From Lachnospiraceae bacterium (lineage in GTDB: Bacteria; Bacillota; Clostridia; Lachnospirales; Lachnospiraceae): 52,481 nt of DNA. Below are positions 1-7,055 of the stretch, piece after piece. Every line of letters starts with the position of its first letter. Position 1 is the stretch's first letter. The notes beneath the pieces are model-generated. The model was not told the origin of the DNA and made no database searches. It worked only from the letters and a program-made list of their open reading frames with translations. Made by a program: the position numbers and the translations under genes. Location of the stretch: the NCBI GenBank assembly GCA_015057115.1, contig SVEZ01000018.1, positions 1 to 52,481 of the forward strand, in the 5' to 3' direction.

Positions 1-274
1 CCTTTTTCATATTGTCGGGAAAATCAGAGAGAATTTCTGCATACCCCCCGACATTCCCGGCATAGACTCGTATTTTTACACCGGTTTTTCTGAATACATA
101 ATTCAGCAGTGCCTTTCCGGTTTTTGGAGATGTGTATGATGTCACAAAGCCGCTCTTTGCCGATTTTATTGTTCTCTTACTGCCTTTCTCCGTGAGATAT
201 TTATCGAGTTCCAAAACAAAACCCTGACATTCAGCAGGTATATCATTCAAAAATAGCATAAATGTTTCATCCAT
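1..274 (-). CDS. Conserved hypothetical protein, 3' end outside window
   Basis: Only the first 91 codons are present; the gene runs off the left edge. The ATG at 274-272 overlaps the TAA of the upstream GyrI-like reading frame as TAATG, so the two are probably translationally coupled. The visible part is soluble and basic, with a segment reading SPKTGKALLNYVFRKTG. It resembles an uncharacterised clostridial family of roughly 150-160 residues whose missing C-terminus usually carries several cysteines. That resemblance is from memory and no function is known. Its position after an AraC/GyrI regulator suggests joint regulation, but this is inference. Confidence 0.6.
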   Translation of the reverse strand, partial: MDETFMLFLNDIPAECQGFVLELDKYLTEKGSKRTIKSAKSGFVTSYTSPKTGKALLNYVFRKTGVKIRVYAGNVGGYAEILSDFPDNMKK

Positions 275-1131
275 TATTGTGTTCTCCCTTTTCTAACTAT
301 CGGTAACCATATTTCATATTTTGTTTGGGCAGGGTCGGGATTGAGATACAGTTCAATCTCCGGCGCCTCGGCGTATTCATATCCGCTTGTAGGAAGCCAT
401 TGAGTTACAATTTTTGTTTCCAGCTCCTGCATTTTGATGACAGGCCCTTCTTCATAGAAAACCGCCCATGTGGAATTGGGCACAACCATTTCTTCAAATT
501 CGCCCGCCGCCTTAGTCGTAGCGACTGCGATATAGTATTCCCATTCGTCTTTTTCGTTGCAGACGCTTACGCCCATAAGACCGTAAATATCCGTGTCCAT
601 CATAGCCGCCAGTTTCTCAATTGTTCCGTCCATCGCGCTTTCCCGCCAGAATTTCGGCGTAATCCGAAAGTTCTCTTCCAAAGTTGATTTTAGCGGAATT
701 TTCTTTCCGACTACTCTTATGGCTTCTCGGTTCTCAATTCTGTAATTCATCTCCTGCGCTCCTCTCACAGTCATCTGAAATACAATAGGCGGAAATGCTT
801 TCAGCGAAATATCGTTCGCTCTTGCCTGCGTCGGAGTGACACCGTGAACCGTTTGAAATGCTCTGTTAAAAGCAGTCGGCGAATCTTAGCCGTATTTAAC
901 AGCCACATCTATAACTTTGACATTTTTATCTTTCAAATCCACTGCGGCAAGTGACATTCTTCGCTTTCTTATGTATTCCGTCAATGTAATACCGCCGATA
1001 TAGGTGAAAATCCTTTGAAAATGATGGGCGGAACATCCGGCCAACCTGCCGAGTTTGTCCAAATCCGGCTCTTCAAGAATATGTTCTTCGATATAATTCA
1101 CGGCGGCATTCATTTTTTGAATCCATTCCAT
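274..1131 (-). pseudogene. AraC-type regulator with GyrI-like effector domain, cut by a TAA codon
   Basis: One frame runs from ATG at 1131 to TAA at 276-274 and is broken only by a TAA at 888-886. Before it lie 81 codons of AraC helix-turn-helix (first motif LDKLGRLAGCSAHHFQRIF). After it the second helix-turn-helix resumes at once (DSPTAFNRAFQTVHGVTP), then a GyrI-like effector-binding domain to the end. Relatives have a tyrosine at the stop position (KYGYDSP). The start has a good GGAGG. The effector half can be read separately from ATG at 750, with GAGGAG upstream, and would begin exactly at the first strand of the GyrI-like fold. Intact relatives are transcription activators near 285 residues that bind small hydrophobic ligands. 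DNA binding is probably lost here unless the stop is read through or is a sequencing error. Confidence 0.8.
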
Positions 1132-1415
1132 TTGACTGCCTCCTTTCTTTGAGATATACGTATTATACAGAATTGATTCGAGCGCGTCCTCGCATATTCA
1201 GACCAAATATTGAGAGTTATAAAAAAGGAATTTACCAAATTCGCAAATCCCGATTTGTAATCGTCTATAAGACTGGAAGATAAATTAGCTACTGTTTCGA
1301 GTTCCTCATATACACGCTTGTGGACACCGTTTGGATGTTTGTCATCCAGAATGATATGTTCACCGACCTTCTTGGGAATGTCGGATATTACATGAAAAAA
1401 ATATTGTTCTTCCAT
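1110..1415 (-). CDS. DUF2441-like protein, shortened or degraded
   Basis: The first 45 or so residues match the start of the DUF2441 family, including GEHIILDDKHPNGVHKRVYE. Function of that family is unknown. ATG at 1415 is chosen because AGGGAG lies six bases upstream. After about residue 45 the expected family sequence is lost, and the protein ends at 101 residues against roughly 150-170 in relatives. The last 22 bases overlap the start of the AraC-type frame. I read it as a gene remnant with an intact beginning. It sits between the shortened DUF1062 gene and the broken AraC gene, which supports decay of this whole stretch. Confidence 0.5.
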   Translation of the reverse strand: MEEQYFFHVISDIPKKVGEHIILDDKHPNGVHKRVYEELETVANLSSSLIDDYKSGFANLVNSFFITLNIWSEYARTRSNQFCIIRISQRKEAVKWNGFKK

Positions 1416-1435
1416 TACATTCTCCCTATTGAAAT

Positions 1436-1456
1436 GGCCGGACACATAGCCCGGCC
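1436..1456. repeat. Short GC-rich inverted repeat between DUF1062 and DUF2441 genes
   Basis: GGCCGG at 1436-1441 and CCGGCC at 1451-1456 form a six-base perfect stem with a nine-base loop. It lies just after the DUF1062 stop. There is no T-run on either side in the minus direction, so it is a weak terminator candidate at best. It could be a scar of the event that shortened the neighbouring gene. Confidence 0.4.
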
Positions 1457-1461
1457 GAAAT

Positions 1462-1770
1462 TCATTTTAATTCAGCATTGTTTCTTTTTAAAAAGTCTAT
1501 ATCGCTACCATACTTCATGGCAGTTTCCATATCGTTATTCATAAAGCTCTCAAACAATTCTTCAGGTATCTTTCCTGGACGAGTTCTTTCATAAATTGTG
1601 AGGTTCTTGGAATGCTTACATTTCTTACATCGATATATCAGCCATACATCAACACTCTTACCGTTAGCATTTACTCTAAATTTATAGGAATTGATAAACT
1701 CCTGTTTCTTCCCACAACCTCCACATCTAAAGAACACTCTTGTTTTGGTATGATCAGACAGAAGGGGCAC
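1462..1770 (-). CDS. DUF1062 family zinc-ribbon-like protein, C-terminally shortened
   Basis: The 102 residues contain two CxxC pairs (CGGCGKK near residue 16 and CKKC near residue 48) and the family signature FRVNANGKSVDVWLIYRC, typical of DUF1062, probably a metal-binding protein of unknown role. Relatives are usually about 170-200 residues; this one stops at the sequence FLKRNNAELK, so the C-terminal half is missing. The frame opens with GTG at 1770, overlapping the end of the CD3324-type gene by 17 bases. The start has only a weak ribosome site. It may be a remnant, or be expressed by coupling to the upstream gene. Confidence 0.6.
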   Translation of the reverse strand: MPLLSDHTKTRVFFRCGGCGKKQEFINSYKFRVNANGKSVDVWLIYRCKKCKHSKNLTIYERTRPGKIPEELFESFMNNDMETAMKYGSDIDFLKRNNAELK

Positions 1771-2044
1771 CTTTGCTTATGGCCAGCCTCTGATTCCTGA
1801 GGATTCTCTGAATGCTTTTCTCCGACAAGGAAAACCTGTGTGCAAGTTCGTGTATTCCTATTCCGCCTATGTAGTTTTCGTATATTTCTTCATTTCTTTC
1901 ACGAAAGAAGACCTTGGCAGAAGTCGTGGTTCCCCACTCCTGTTTTTCCTTGCAGGGAATATAGATCATTTTTCCGTCTACATATTGCTGAATCGTTTCT
2001 ATTAATTCCTGCGGCAGCACATTCTCTGCCTTTATATAGCTCAT
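1754..2044 (-). CDS. CD3324 family small helix-turn-helix protein
   Basis: The 96-residue protein begins MSYIKAENVLPQELIETIQ and ends with a helix-turn-helix-like segment (GIHELAHRFSLSEKSIQRI). This is the pattern of the CD3324 family, small Mor-like DNA-binding proteins common in Clostridia. The start at 2044 is fixed by TTAGGAGGAACG directly upstream; a longer reading from 2080 is less likely. The family often accompanies small regulatory or resistance genes, but its targets are not known. It is followed without a gap by the DUF1062 frame. A long upstream leader carries competing hairpins and a tiny reading frame, listed separately. Confidence 0.7.
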   Translation of the reverse strand: MSYIKAENVLPQELIETIQQYVDGKMIYIPCKEKQEWGTTTSAKVFFRERNEEIYENYIGGIGIHELAHRFSLSEKSIQRILRNQRLAISKGAPSV

Positions 2045-2080
2045 ATCGTTCCTCCTAACATCATTTCTCTTAGGATTCAT

Positions 2081-2143
2081 CTGAGCTTACGATTCATTTT
2101 TTTTAAGCTCAGACTACTGAGCGATAACAACTCTGATGTTCAT
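2081..2143 (-). promoter_or_regulatory. Putative leader peptide and competing hairpins upstream of the CD3324-type gene
   Basis: ATG at 2143 opens a nine-codon frame, MNIRVVIAQ, ending in TAG at 2116-2114, with AAAGGAG upstream. The segment 2107-2112 can pair with 2117-2122 (hairpin 1, which includes the leader stop) or with 2081-2086, extended to 2089 with 2104 (hairpin 2). The two pairings exclude each other. That is the layout of a ribosome-controlled switch. Hairpin 2 has no T-run, so control by termination is not obvious. Expression is not shown. Confidence 0.35.
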
Positions 2144-2409
2144 ATAATCATGCTCCTTTCCTTTCATATAAAGTATAATCTCTGTTAATTGTACGTGAAC
2201 ACAACTCAAGGTTCAACCTTAACAACAATTATAAAAGAACTTGCGCCATAAATCATGGCATTATATCATCTGAAAATGCCTCATAGTATCTTCTATCCCC
2301 TTAGCCTTCTCTTCCGGACATCCCGGCTGTCTGCTATTCTCAGATTTTGGCTTATTGTAGTTCTCTCTTTCTATAATTCCATGCTTCTTCTTTACCTGAG
2401 CAATATTCT
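2144..2409. other. Non-coding gap between the dinD operon and the CD3324 leader
   Basis: No convincing gene is visible. On the minus strand TATACT at about 2174-2169 is a possible -10 for the leader, without a clear -35. A perfect 13-base palindrome, AAGGTTCAACCTT (2208-2220), lies upstream of it and resembles a MerR-type operator. No MerR gene is nearby, so its role is open. Confidence 0.35.
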
Positions 2410-3357
2410 TTATTCTATTAAAGCATCTTTTGTAACTGTTTTTGAATAAGCAAAATCTATGTCACCATCTATAAGTACTATATCTCTGTACATATTAGGA
2501 TTAAGGAGTTTTATCACTTCAGCCTGTGAGATATAAAAACTAATCCCCGGGGCATTGCAACTCATAAGATCTACGCCGGCATCCTCAACATCTTTATGTT
2601 TGATCAGATATAAAATGTTCTCTATACAGCTGTACTCTCTGTAGTCTCTCAAGTCCGAATCATAACCGTAATTCTTATTAGGATTATCTGCATCATAATC
2701 AAATGTTGGAATGATCAGGTCGTTGTTCTCAATCCTCAATTTATCAAATGCATAGCCGTCATCATATACAGAAAAAAATATGCCCCGTCCAACAATAAAA
2801 CTCTCAATATAAGGAGTTCCATTATTGATATGGATATACTGTTGAATTTGAAGGTCATTCTTGCCAAGAACATCAGCGTCAATCAACTCGGAAAGCTTAA
2901 CTCTGCTTAGACTTATACTCTCTATCAAATCCCTCTTTGAAATCAGTTTTTCTTTTTCGTTATTGATTTCCTTAACATAGTCAATCTCTTCCATATACTC
3001 GTTAACACTCTGATAACCGGCCATCCTAGCTTCACTCTCAAACATTTTTCCGGCTACAATAAACTTGAGCGGATAGATACTCTTTATCGCTTCTGTGTTA
3101 TTTCGCAAAGTCTCAACACGAGTTATCTCTATATGCTTAAGCTTTTTCATAACGTCTATGTCAGACGTTAAGATAGTATTAAAATCGCTTTCCAAAACCA
3201 AGGCTGGTAAATCTTTAATATGTTTAACTATTTCAGGATATTCACCTTGTAACTGTTCTATGCTTTTGCATCCAAGTGCTTTCCTGACATCCTTTGCTAA
3301 TAAGTATACCTTGTCTTCAACCACTATTCTGGTTCTAAACAGACTGATTCTATTCAT
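2410..3357 (-). CDS. Unknown protein coupled to DinD, with a Bro-N-like N-terminus
   Basis: The 315-residue product is not recognised as a named family. Its first 50 residues (VYLLAKDVRKALGCKSIEQL) look like the Bro-N/phage-antirepressor fold also expected in DinD, which is inference from pattern. The middle is helical and charged (VNEYMEEIDYVKEINNEKEK), and the end is acidic with no membrane segments. ATG at 3357 is preferred over an earlier start because GGGGAA lies just upstream, and it lets the gene overlap the dinD stop by eight bases. Such an overlap implies matched synthesis with DinD and suggests the two act together. It is the last gene of the operon. Confidence 0.6.
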   Translation of the reverse strand: MNRISLFRTRIVVEDKVYLLAKDVRKALGCKSIEQLQGEYPEIVKHIKDLPALVLESDFNTILTSDIDVMKKLKHIEITRVETLRNNTEAIKSIYPLKFIVAGKMFESEARMAGYQSVNEYMEEIDYVKEINNEKEKLISKRDLIESISLSRVKLSELIDADVLGKNDLQIQQYIHINNGTPYIESFIVGRGIFFSVYDDGYAFDKLRIENNDLIIPTFDYDADNPNKNYGYDSDLRDYREYSCIENILYLIKHKDVEDAGVDLMSCNAPGISFYISQAEVIKLLNPNMYRDIVLIDGDIDFAYSKTVTKDALIE

Positions 3358-4192
3358 GAAGTTTCCCCGATTTCTTAGCAAGTTGCTTATCTTCCTTTTG
3401 TACTCTTCTTTCCAATTTTCTAATATCCTCAGAAGGAGGAAGACTCTCCGGTTTGATTCCCCTTTGCCCCAGCATCTCTCTTACAGAACTGTTGTTGTCA
3501 ACATGTTCAACCGTTATAGCAGACTCCCCTTGTAAATCCTTTTCTTCAACATTGTAATTTGTCATCTCTGTTGCAAGATTCTTGGCTGCTATTGTAAGTG
3601 TCGGCAAAAAATCTGCCAACGGCCTTGAGCCCTTGACACCAAGACGTTCTTTCATTTCTTTGGTGGTATATCCTCCAAATAAAGCCACATCACCTTTTGA
3701 GCGTATTCTTGCGAACCCGGCATCGTCGACACCACGCTCATAGATATTCTGAGATAGTCGCTTTTCCGACTCCTTAAGCTTACCACGAGCTTCTGTTCTT
3801 TCTATATATGCAATTCGTTCTTCAATAAGTTCCTGCTTTCTTGTTTGCACCGCAAAATAACTCTGCGCGAATGCGATCTGTTCCTTTCGGGGATCTCCAT
3901 TCTCAGCAATGAGATAGCAGGCATAACGAGTAAGCATATAGTCATCAACTTCTCGGTTGCCACCCTTACCGATTTTTATCATTTTGCTGACGCCAGCAAA
4001 ATGATCCGTTACCACAATCCCGTTGTTTTCACAAGAAATCTTTGCCTTTTCTACGGTCTTCTCAAAATTTCTCCATTGAGCATATTCAAGCAGCCCCATC
4101 AATTCTCTAGCAAACCAGAATTCAATGCCATTCTCTTCATGCCTGATATCATCAAATCTTTTCTTATACTGTGTTATCGCTTTTTTCTCCAA
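3350..4192 (-). CDS. dinD: DNA damage-inducible protein D (DinD)
   Basis: The 280-residue sequence has the DinD hallmarks: EFWFARELMGLLEYAQWRNF near residue 24, the following KISCENNG, then VDDYMLTRYACYLIAENGDPRK, and the GDVALFGGYTTKEMKERLGV segment near residue 170. E. coli DinD is an SOS protein reported to disassemble RecA filaments; members elsewhere occur on mobile elements. The start codon is TTG at 4192, chosen because GGAGGGG lies eight bases upstream, inside the end of the preceding frame. I found no canonical LexA/DinR box at its promoter, so SOS control here is not supported; the XRE repressor upstream is the more likely controller. Confidence 0.85.
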   Translation of the reverse strand: MEKKAITQYKKRFDDIRHEENGIEFWFARELMGLLEYAQWRNFEKTVEKAKISCENNGIVVTDHFAGVSKMIKIGKGGNREVDDYMLTRYACYLIAENGDPRKEQIAFAQSYFAVQTRKQELIEERIAYIERTEARGKLKESEKRLSQNIYERGVDDAGFARIRSKGDVALFGGYTTKEMKERLGVKGSRPLADFLPTLTIAAKNLATEMTNYNVEEKDLQGESAITVEHVDNNSSVREMLGQRGIKPESLPPSEDIRKLERRVQKEDKQLAKKSGKLHE

Positions 4193-4193
4193 A

Positions 4194-4622
4194 TCATTCC
4201 CCTCCTACTACTTCATACTTTTCCAAAACACAAACTCGCATAAGCGGTTCTGTTCCACCGTGGTATGGTTTAGAAGCTCTCACATCGTAAAGATTCTTAT
4301 CAATATTGTCAGAAATATTATATTGAAGATGTCTGAGAACACGCCAAATATCAATGAGGTTTTGGCAGGCCTCACTTTTATATGAATCTCTGAACATTAC
4401 ATTCAAAGCCGCTCGTAATCTTTATGTTAATTCATCTCTCGAAGCAATCCATTCATAAAATCTTTTATCATTCTCAGGATCTTCTTTATCATAAAAAAAC
4501 CTATCTTCAGCAATAATGTCAGCAACCAAATCTGGTTGATTCATCAGAATACGTCCATATATTTCCGTAGATAGAATCAACAAGTTTAGCTGTTCTTCTG
4601 TCAACTCTACTTCCAATTTCAT
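4194..4622 (-). pseudogene. Unknown small gene heading the dinD operon, cut by a TAA codon
   Basis: One frame from ATG at 4622 to TGA at 4196-4194 is interrupted only by TAA at 4424-4422. The first part (66 residues, acidic, LTEEQLNLLILSTEIYGRIL) and the second (SYKSEACQNLIDIWRVLRHLQ) join smoothly across the stop as DELT-stop-RLRAALNVMF, so the ancestral product was about 142 residues. The second part has no ribosome site of its own. I do not recognise the family. The gene lies first in the operon, 1 base before dinD, so premature termination could also reduce dinD translation by polarity. A sequencing error cannot be excluded. Confidence 0.6.
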
Positions 4623-4637
4623 GCTTCTTTACCTTCC

Positions 4638-4710
4638 TTGACATTTATATTCTTGAATTATATAATATTACCAATGGTAATATTATATAATTACCATTGG
4701 TAACTGTCAA
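4638..4710. promoter_or_regulatory. Divergent overlapping consensus promoters with two palindromic operators
   Basis: The plus promoter is TTGACA (4638-4643), 17 bases, TATAAT (4661-4666), serving the XRE gene. The minus promoter is TTGACA (4710-4705), 17 bases, TATAAT (4687-4682), serving the dinD operon. Two near-identical operator boxes, ATTACCAATGGTAAT (4667-4681) and ATTACCATTGGTAAC (4690-4704), lie between them. The first covers both start points and the second lies in the minus promoter spacer. Occupation by the XRE repressor would silence both directions. Confidence 0.85.
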
Positions 4711-4721
4711 GGAGGTTTCTT

Positions 4722-5078
4722 ATGCATTCATCATCTAATACACTTGTTCCTGAACGCTTAAAATCTGTAAGGGAAAGGCTTAATCTCTCTAAGGCGGAAG
4801 CTGCAAGAAAGATAGGCTTAACCGCAGCATCTTATGTCAGATACGAATCAGGAGACCGTTGTCCCTCATCTCAAGTCCTTATGACAATTGCAGAAAAATT
4901 AGGAACATCTACCGCTTTTCTATCCGGAGAGACAGATGATATATCTCCGGACGTAATCAGCATTTCGAAAAATAATGAACCTCTCTTATTTGAACTAATA
5001 AACGATGCACAAAGTGCAGATGATATGACTTTACAACGGTTACTTAGCTATTATCATCAGCTTAAAGCTAACGATTAG
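4722..5078 (+). CDS. XRE family transcriptional repressor
   Basis: The 118-residue protein has a phage-repressor-type helix-turn-helix near residues 12-66 (LKSVRERLNLSKAEAARKIG, then ASYVRYESGDRCPSS) and a short C-terminal tail, possibly for dimerisation. A strong AAGGAGG lies six bases before the ATG. It is divergent from the dinD operon, and the two palindromes in the shared promoter are the natural operator, so it likely represses itself and dinD. Its end overlaps the convergent rlmD gene by 11 bases. There is no peptidase or sensor domain, so the inducing signal is unknown. Confidence 0.85.
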   Translation: MHSSSNTLVPERLKSVRERLNLSKAEAARKIGLTAASYVRYESGDRCPSSQVLMTIAEKLGTSTAFLSGETDDISPDVISISKNNEPLLFELINDAQSADDMTLQRLLSYYHQLKAND

Positions 5079-6564
5079 ATGTTCCTTCGTCCTTAATCCG
5101 ATAATAGTCTTCCATATCAACCGTAAGATGAACATATGTATCCGACTTACGTTTCGTGAGTAAACAACAGGTCTCCACATGCACCGTACTCGGGAACATA
5201 TCCACACACTGTACCTTCTTCACTTCATAACCACGGGCCTGCAGCACTTCCAAATCTCTTGCCAAGCTGGTTGGTTTACAGGAAATATAGACCATTTTAT
5301 CTACACCATAGGCGATAATCTTCTCTAACGCCTTTGGATGAATACCATCCCGCGGCGGATCAAGGACAATGAAATCCGGCTTCTCGGTTACATTATCCAG
5401 CACTTTTAAAACATCCCCGGCAATAAATTCGCAGTTGGTTAAACCATTTAATTCCGCGTTAACCTTCGCTGCCTCCACCGCTTCTTCCACGATTTCCACA
5501 CCGATAACCTTCTTTGCCGCCGGACTTAACATCTGGGCAATAGTACCGGTTCCGGAATACAAATCATAAACGATAGAATCCTTGCCAAGTTCTCCAATAA
5601 AACCTCTGGCAGTCTCATATAACTTCTCTGCTCCCAGGGAATTTGTTTGGAAAAATGAAAAGGGTGTAATCTTAAATTTAAGTCCTAAAAGTTCTTCATA
5701 AAAGTAATCCTGTCCGTAAAGAATTTCCGTTCCTTCATCCGTAATCGTATCCGCAACTCCGTCGTTTTTGGTATGAAGTACACCTTTCAATTCTCCTGCA
5801 AGATTTCCTGCATTTCCTAAGCCCTCAATGAGGTCAGAATAGGCACGAAGCATTTCCCCTTCACTTCCATAACGGGCCAAAACCGCCTCATCCACCTGAG
5901 CTGTGGTTACCAAATCCACCAAAATCTCTTCTGTCCGTTTTGCCTTCCGAACCAACAAATGACGTAAGTATCCGGTATGACGAATTTTATGGAAAAAAGT
6001 GGCTCCCGCTTCCCGGAAAAACTCCTGGGTTGCCATAAGGATTTTCCTAAAATCCTCGTCCACAATTTTACACTGGTCCACTGTCACAATATCATAAAAA
6101 CTGCCTCTTTTATGCATACCAAGAGCAAGAGGACCGTCCTTATAAGCATCTCCGAAAGAAAACTCCATCTTATTGCGGTATTCCTCGCAAAGAGGACTTG
6201 AAACGATAGGCGCCCACACTTCCTCCAGTGCATCTTCTTTTATCACTTCTGTTAAAAGCGCCTTTACCTGATTTTCTTTTAAGGCAAGCTGATCCTCATA
6301 AGAAATATGCTGATAGGTACAACCGCCACACTCTCCGAAATGAGGACATTTCGGCTCTGCCAACTGGTTCTCTGCCGGCTGAAGCACCTCCAAAAGTTCT
6401 CCTTCTGCTTTTCCCTTTCTTTTTTTCTTAATCCGAACAGATACCTGCTGCCCCGGCAATACATTCTTCACTGTAACGTCGCCTTCACCTTCTACACACA
6501 CCCGTCCTTTATTTGGAAAATCAACTCTATATACCGTTCCTTCTACAATCTGACCTTTTTTCAT
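5068..6564 (-). CDS. rlmD: 23S rRNA (uracil-C5)-methyltransferase, RlmD/RlmCD type
   Basis: The 498-residue enzyme methylates C5 of a uracil in 23S rRNA using S-adenosylmethionine. An N-terminal TRAM domain (about residues 1-60) is followed by the iron-sulphur cysteines C73, C79 and C82 (CPHFGECGGC). The methyltransferase has the SAM loop DLYSGTGTIAQ, the DPPRDGIHP motif and the catalytic cysteine in YISCKPTSLARDL. A C-terminal extension of about 25 residues (DTYVHLTVDMEDYYRIK) is common in clostridial members. RlmD and the dual-site RlmCD cannot be told apart by sequence reading. Transcription is probably separate from the upstream gene because a terminator lies between them. Confidence 0.9.
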   Translation of the reverse strand: MKKGQIVEGTVYRVDFPNKGRVCVEGEGDVTVKNVLPGQQVSVRIKKKRKGKAEGELLEVLQPAENQLAEPKCPHFGECGGCTYQHISYEDQLALKENQVKALLTEVIKEDALEEVWAPIVSSPLCEEYRNKMEFSFGDAYKDGPLALGMHKRGSFYDIVTVDQCKIVDEDFRKILMATQEFFREAGATFFHKIRHTGYLRHLLVRKAKRTEEILVDLVTTAQVDEAVLARYGSEGEMLRAYSDLIEGLGNAGNLAGELKGVLHTKNDGVADTITDEGTEILYGQDYFYEELLGLKFKITPFSFFQTNSLGAEKLYETARGFIGELGKDSIVYDLYSGTGTIAQMLSPAAKKVIGVEIVEEAVEAAKVNAELNGLTNCEFIAGDVLKVLDNVTEKPDFIVLDPPRDGIHPKALEKIIAYGVDKMVYISCKPTSLARDLEVLQARGYEVKKVQCVDMFPSTVHVETCCLLTKRKSDTYVHLTVDMEDYYRIKDEGTSNR

Positions 6565-6577
6565 CCTGTTTTACTCC

Positions 6578-6608
6578 TAAAAAGGACTCGCATGTTGCTG
6601 CGAGTCCT
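6578..6608 (-). terminator. Rho-independent terminator after the acidic-tail membrane protein
   Basis: On the minus strand AGGACTCGCA and TGCGAGTCCT form a perfect ten-base stem (6608-6599 with 6592-6583), six-base loop, followed by TTTTT. It ends the gene at 6644 and separates it from rlmD. Confidence 0.85.
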
Positions 6609-6643
6609 GTCGTTACCTTTCTAACTCTGTTCTATTGTTTCGA

Positions 6644-6952
6644 CTAGTCTTCCTTGTCCTCAGCTTCTTCGCTCTCGCAAGTCTTCTCGTCTGCTTCTTC
6701 CATCTCTAATGGCTCTTCCTCAAAAAAGTCATCGTCGAACTCGTCATCGAAATCATCCTCGAAGTCATCATAATAATCCGGTGCGAAGAATTTATAAACT
6801 GCGTAAGCAACTCCCGCAATGGCTACAACTGCACCTACAATCGCAAGTACACATACAACCGTCTTCTTCTTTTTCTTTGTTTCTTCTTCTTTGTGTAATA
6901 AATCATACAGTGCAGTGGAATTAACCAGTTCCTCAAGTCTCTTTGTATTCAT
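6644..6952 (-). CDS. Small membrane protein with highly acidic tail, unknown function
   Basis: The 102 residues divide into a short soluble start, a lysine run (about 26-30), one membrane helix (about 31-55, VVCVLAIVGAVVAIAGVAYA) and a tail of about 45 residues made largely of Asp and Glu (YDDFEDDFDDEFDDDFFEEE). The lysines before the helix predict the N-terminus inside and the acidic tail outside. The family is not recognised by name but such proteins are common in Lachnospiraceae. A terminator follows. The tail could bind cations or the wall; that is a guess from composition. Confidence 0.7.
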   Translation of the reverse strand: MNTKRLEELVNSTALYDLLHKEEETKKKKKTVVCVLAIVGAVVAIAGVAYAVYKFFAPDYYDDFEDDFDDEFDDDFFEEEPLEMEEADEKTCESEEAEDKED

Positions 6953-7055
6953 GGTACTCGCTCCTTTACATTTAAAAATTATTACCTTTAGTATATCACA
7001 GCAGCAAGCATTTTACAATCAACCTGCGGATTTTTCTGAAAAATTATACTTCCAC

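Noticed and set aside
1436-1456. GGCCGG hairpin as a terminator
   Set aside because: No T-run follows in either direction.
2255-2449. Plus-strand 64-codon hydrophobic frame in the gap before the dinD operon
   Set aside because: No ribosome site, overlaps the end of the gene at 2410, and hydrophobicity comes from T-rich antisense sequence.
274-4622. Genetic code with TAA read as an amino acid, suggested by two in-frame TAA codons
   Set aside because: TAA ends many intact genes in the window, for example the HD-GYP-like and mrp genes, so decay or sequencing error is simpler.
1-4720. Prophage or integrative element
   Set aside because: No integrase, phage structural, conjugation or transposase gene is visible, and no pair of attachment sites bounds the region; only the repressor and DinD are phage-like.
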